DNA of 64,000 nt from Mycolicibacterium sp. CBMA 247. Its GTDB lineage: Bacteria > Actinomycetota > Actinomycetes > Mycobacteriales > Mycobacteriaceae. The stretch is taken from contig NZ_VTGX01000002.1 in NCBI RefSeq assembly GCF_009729095.1, positions 124,001 to 188,000 on the forward strand. Direction: 5' to 3'. Position numbers and translations under genes: made by a program. The notes under the pieces are model-generated. The model saw only the letters and a list, made by a program, of their open reading frames with translations, had not been told where the DNA came from and searched no databases. This document shows, one piece after another, positions 62,588 to 64,000 of the stretch (its first letter is position 1; the number at the start of each line of letters is the position of its first letter).

Positions 62588-63927
62588 GCCGGACCTTCTG
62601 TCGGCGACGTCGACACCGACGTCGCCACGGTCAAAGTGGCCCGCAACCCGCCGAGTGGCCCGTCGGACAACCTGATCTCGCCCCCGTGCAACTGAGCCTG
62701 CTGCGCCACGAGCGCCAAGCCCAGTCCGGAGCCGCCCACCACCGCGGTGCTGCCCCTGCGGAACCTGCCCAGTACGGTCTGGTGCTCCTCGACCGGTAAT
62801 CCGCGCCCGTTGTCGTCGACGGTGATGATGAACATCTGGTCGGCGCGGTGGGCGGTCAGCACGATCCGGGTGGCCTCGCCGTGGATGATCGCGTTGCGCA
62901 CCAGGTTGTCCACCGCGATGCGCAGCCCACCGGGCCAGCCCAGCACCAGGCCTACGTCGTCGGCAACCTGCACGTCGAACCGGACATGCTCGCTCCCTCG
63001 GGCGTTCTCCCTGACTACCCGGTCGAGCAGGTCTGCGATGTCGATCAGTTCGCGGTCCTCGGCCTGCGCCAGTTCCCCCGAGGCGAGCTGCCCCAGCGCG
63101 GTGATGATGGCCTCCACCCGGCGCTGTGCGCGGGATAGGTCGGCGACCACTTCATCGCGTTCTGATTCGGGCAGGTTGTGGATTCGCAGGGTGTCCAGAT
63201 CGGCACGCATCGCGGTGAGCGGAGTGCGCAGTTCATGCGCGGCGTTGGCGGCGAAATCCTGTGCGGCCTGAAGGGAATTCGTGGTGGCGCGCTGCGCCGC
63301 GGCCAACCGGGTGAGCATGCCGGCCATCGCCTCGGACAGGTCCTCGGCCTCCCGCACACCACGCACCTGCGGCATGGTCTCGGTGCCGCTGTGCAGTTTG
63401 GAAGTGTGTTCGGTGAGTTTGCGCAGCGGCCGGATCGCGGGCCCGGCCAGCAGCCAACCCAGTCCCCCGGCCACCAGCACGGTCGCCACACCGAACATGC
63501 TGTACAGCGGAATCCGGTTGGGGCTCAACAAGATACTGTCGGCGCGGATGCCGATGGACATCAGCACCCCGCCATGCTGGTCCACATGGACGGTGCGCAC
63601 CCGGTAGTCGACCCCATTCACCTGGACGGTCTCGGTGCCCGGCGGCAGCGCGGGCAGCTGAAAGCCCCGCTGGAAAACCACCTGCCCGGTGGACCGCGAC
63701 CGCCCGGTGGTCAACACCCCGCGATGCGGATCCTGCAGATGCTCGGGGTTGATGCTGGCGTCCACGATCGAGTCGAGCCTGCGGTCCAGCTGCGCGGAGT
63801 CGTTGTTCGCCAGCGCCACGGAGGTCAGGATGGTGAACACCGCGACCACCGCTGCGGCCGCCAGGGCCGAAGCCACCGCGACCCTGGTCCGGAGTGACGC
63901 GGAACGGATGAACCCGAAGACCCGCAC
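62575..63927 (-). CDS. Sensor histidine kinase, PrrB-like
   Basis: 450 residues from GTG 63927. Two membrane helices (about 12-40 and 150-175) flank an extracytoplasmic domain; a HAMP segment follows, then the H-box AAHELRTPLTAMRADL with the phosphorylated histidine, and the ATP domain with DDNGRGLP and GSGLGLALV. It resembles mycobacterial PrrB in several segments (SLRTRV, LDRRLD, VRGVREAEDLSEAMAGML). The response regulator gene ends 26 bases upstream on the same strand, so they form a two-component pair. The signal is unknown. Confidence 0.93.
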   Translation of the reverse strand: MRVFGFIRSASLRTRVAVASALAAAAVVAVFTILTSVALANNDSAQLDRRLDSIVDASINPEHLQDPHRGVLTTGRSRSTGQVVFQRGFQLPALPPGTETVQVNGVDYRVRTVHVDQHGGVLMSIGIRADSILLSPNRIPLYSMFGVATVLVAGGLGWLLAGPAIRPLRKLTEHTSKLHSGTETMPQVRGVREAEDLSEAMAGMLTRLAAAQRATTNSLQAAQDFAANAAHELRTPLTAMRADLDTLRIHNLPESERDEVVADLSRAQRRVEAIITALGQLASGELAQAEDRELIDIADLLDRVVRENARGSEHVRFDVQVADDVGLVLGWPGGLRIAVDNLVRNAIIHGEATRIVLTAHRADQMFIITVDDNGRGLPVEEHQTVLGRFRRGSTAVVGGSGLGLALVAQQAQLHGGEIRLSDGPLGGLRATLTVATSVSTSPTEGPAQAD

Positions 63928-63953
63928 CTAGCCCCGATTTCTCACGGCGTCGG

Positions 63954-64000
63954 TCACGGCTCTGCCCGCAACACGTACCCGATCCCGCGGACGGTATGGA
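63954..64000 (-). CDS. Response regulator (OmpR family), C-terminal fragment
   Basis: Only the last 15 or so codons are in the window. They read HTVRGIGYVLRAEP before the TGA at 63954, the end of an OmpR/PhoB winged-helix domain (RTVRGVGY consensus). It precedes the sensor kinase on the same strand and is its likely partner. Confidence 0.85.
   Translation of the reverse strand, partial: HTVRGIGYVLRAEP

Overview
The window looks like the chromosome of a fast-growing mycobacterium (Mycolicibacterium type). GC is high and GTG starts are common. The right end carries the conserved mycobacterial block of PEP carboxykinase (GTP), two degenerate GTPases, trmB, an NYN-domain protein, mmpL3, an AI-2E-type permease, a YbhN-type membrane protein and an M23-like lipoprotein. 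The WS/DGAT acyltransferase, Lip-type esterases and long FadE also fit. Gene names compared with M. tuberculosis are from memory and were not searched.

Layout. 1-3.0 kb: end of an acyl-CoA ligase, an esterase and an FAD-linked oxidase. 3.0-4.3 kb: a Gly-rich PadR-like protein divergent from a MarR regulator. 4.3-19.65 kb: a large accessory oxidative catabolic cluster. It holds an aldehyde dehydrogenase, two amidohydrolases, two Rieske oxygenases each followed by a related small protein, a MarR regulator, a membrane desaturase, a ferredoxin reductase, an SDR, a TauD-type dioxygenase, an EthD-like protein, a quinone-reductase-type dehydrogenase, a decayed cupin/LysR pair, a GMC oxidoreductase and a ferredoxin. 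19.7-22.7 kb: a small island with SUKH and DUF6891 proteins, a hexamer tandem repeat and gene debris. 22.7-29.2 kb: lipid and ester metabolism.

29.2-38.7 kb is a complete bacterial microcompartment locus of the RMM (Rhodococcus and Mycobacterium Microcompartment) type: APC permease, class III aminotransferase or phospho-lyase, CoA-acylating aldehyde dehydrogenase, two BMC-T, one BMC-P and one BMC-H shell protein, a protein with a candidate encapsulation peptide, an APH-type kinase, an SDR amino-alcohol dehydrogenase and a GntR regulator. Together they fit conversion of aminoacetone or 1-amino-2-propanol to propionyl-CoA. 38.7-45.7 kb is a tightly overlapping minus-strand operon (acyl-CoA ligase, enoyl-CoA hydratase, double-hotdog hydratase, CaiB CoA-transferase, YtcJ-type amidohydrolase, MFS transporter) behind a strong promoter palindrome. 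45.7-49.4 kb is a TetR regulator and an MmpL transporter sharing two operator-like sites. 49.4-62.6 kb is the conserved core, ending in a PrrB-like sensor kinase and the end of its response regulator at 62.6-64 kb.

The most novel material is the oxygenase cluster. Its second Rieske protein has replaced both histidine cluster ligands, by Arg and Cys. Both Rieske genes are paired with a member of a small protein family I do not recognise. One amidohydrolase lacks the HxH metal motif. Three promoters carry related TATCAAG half-sites near two MarR genes.
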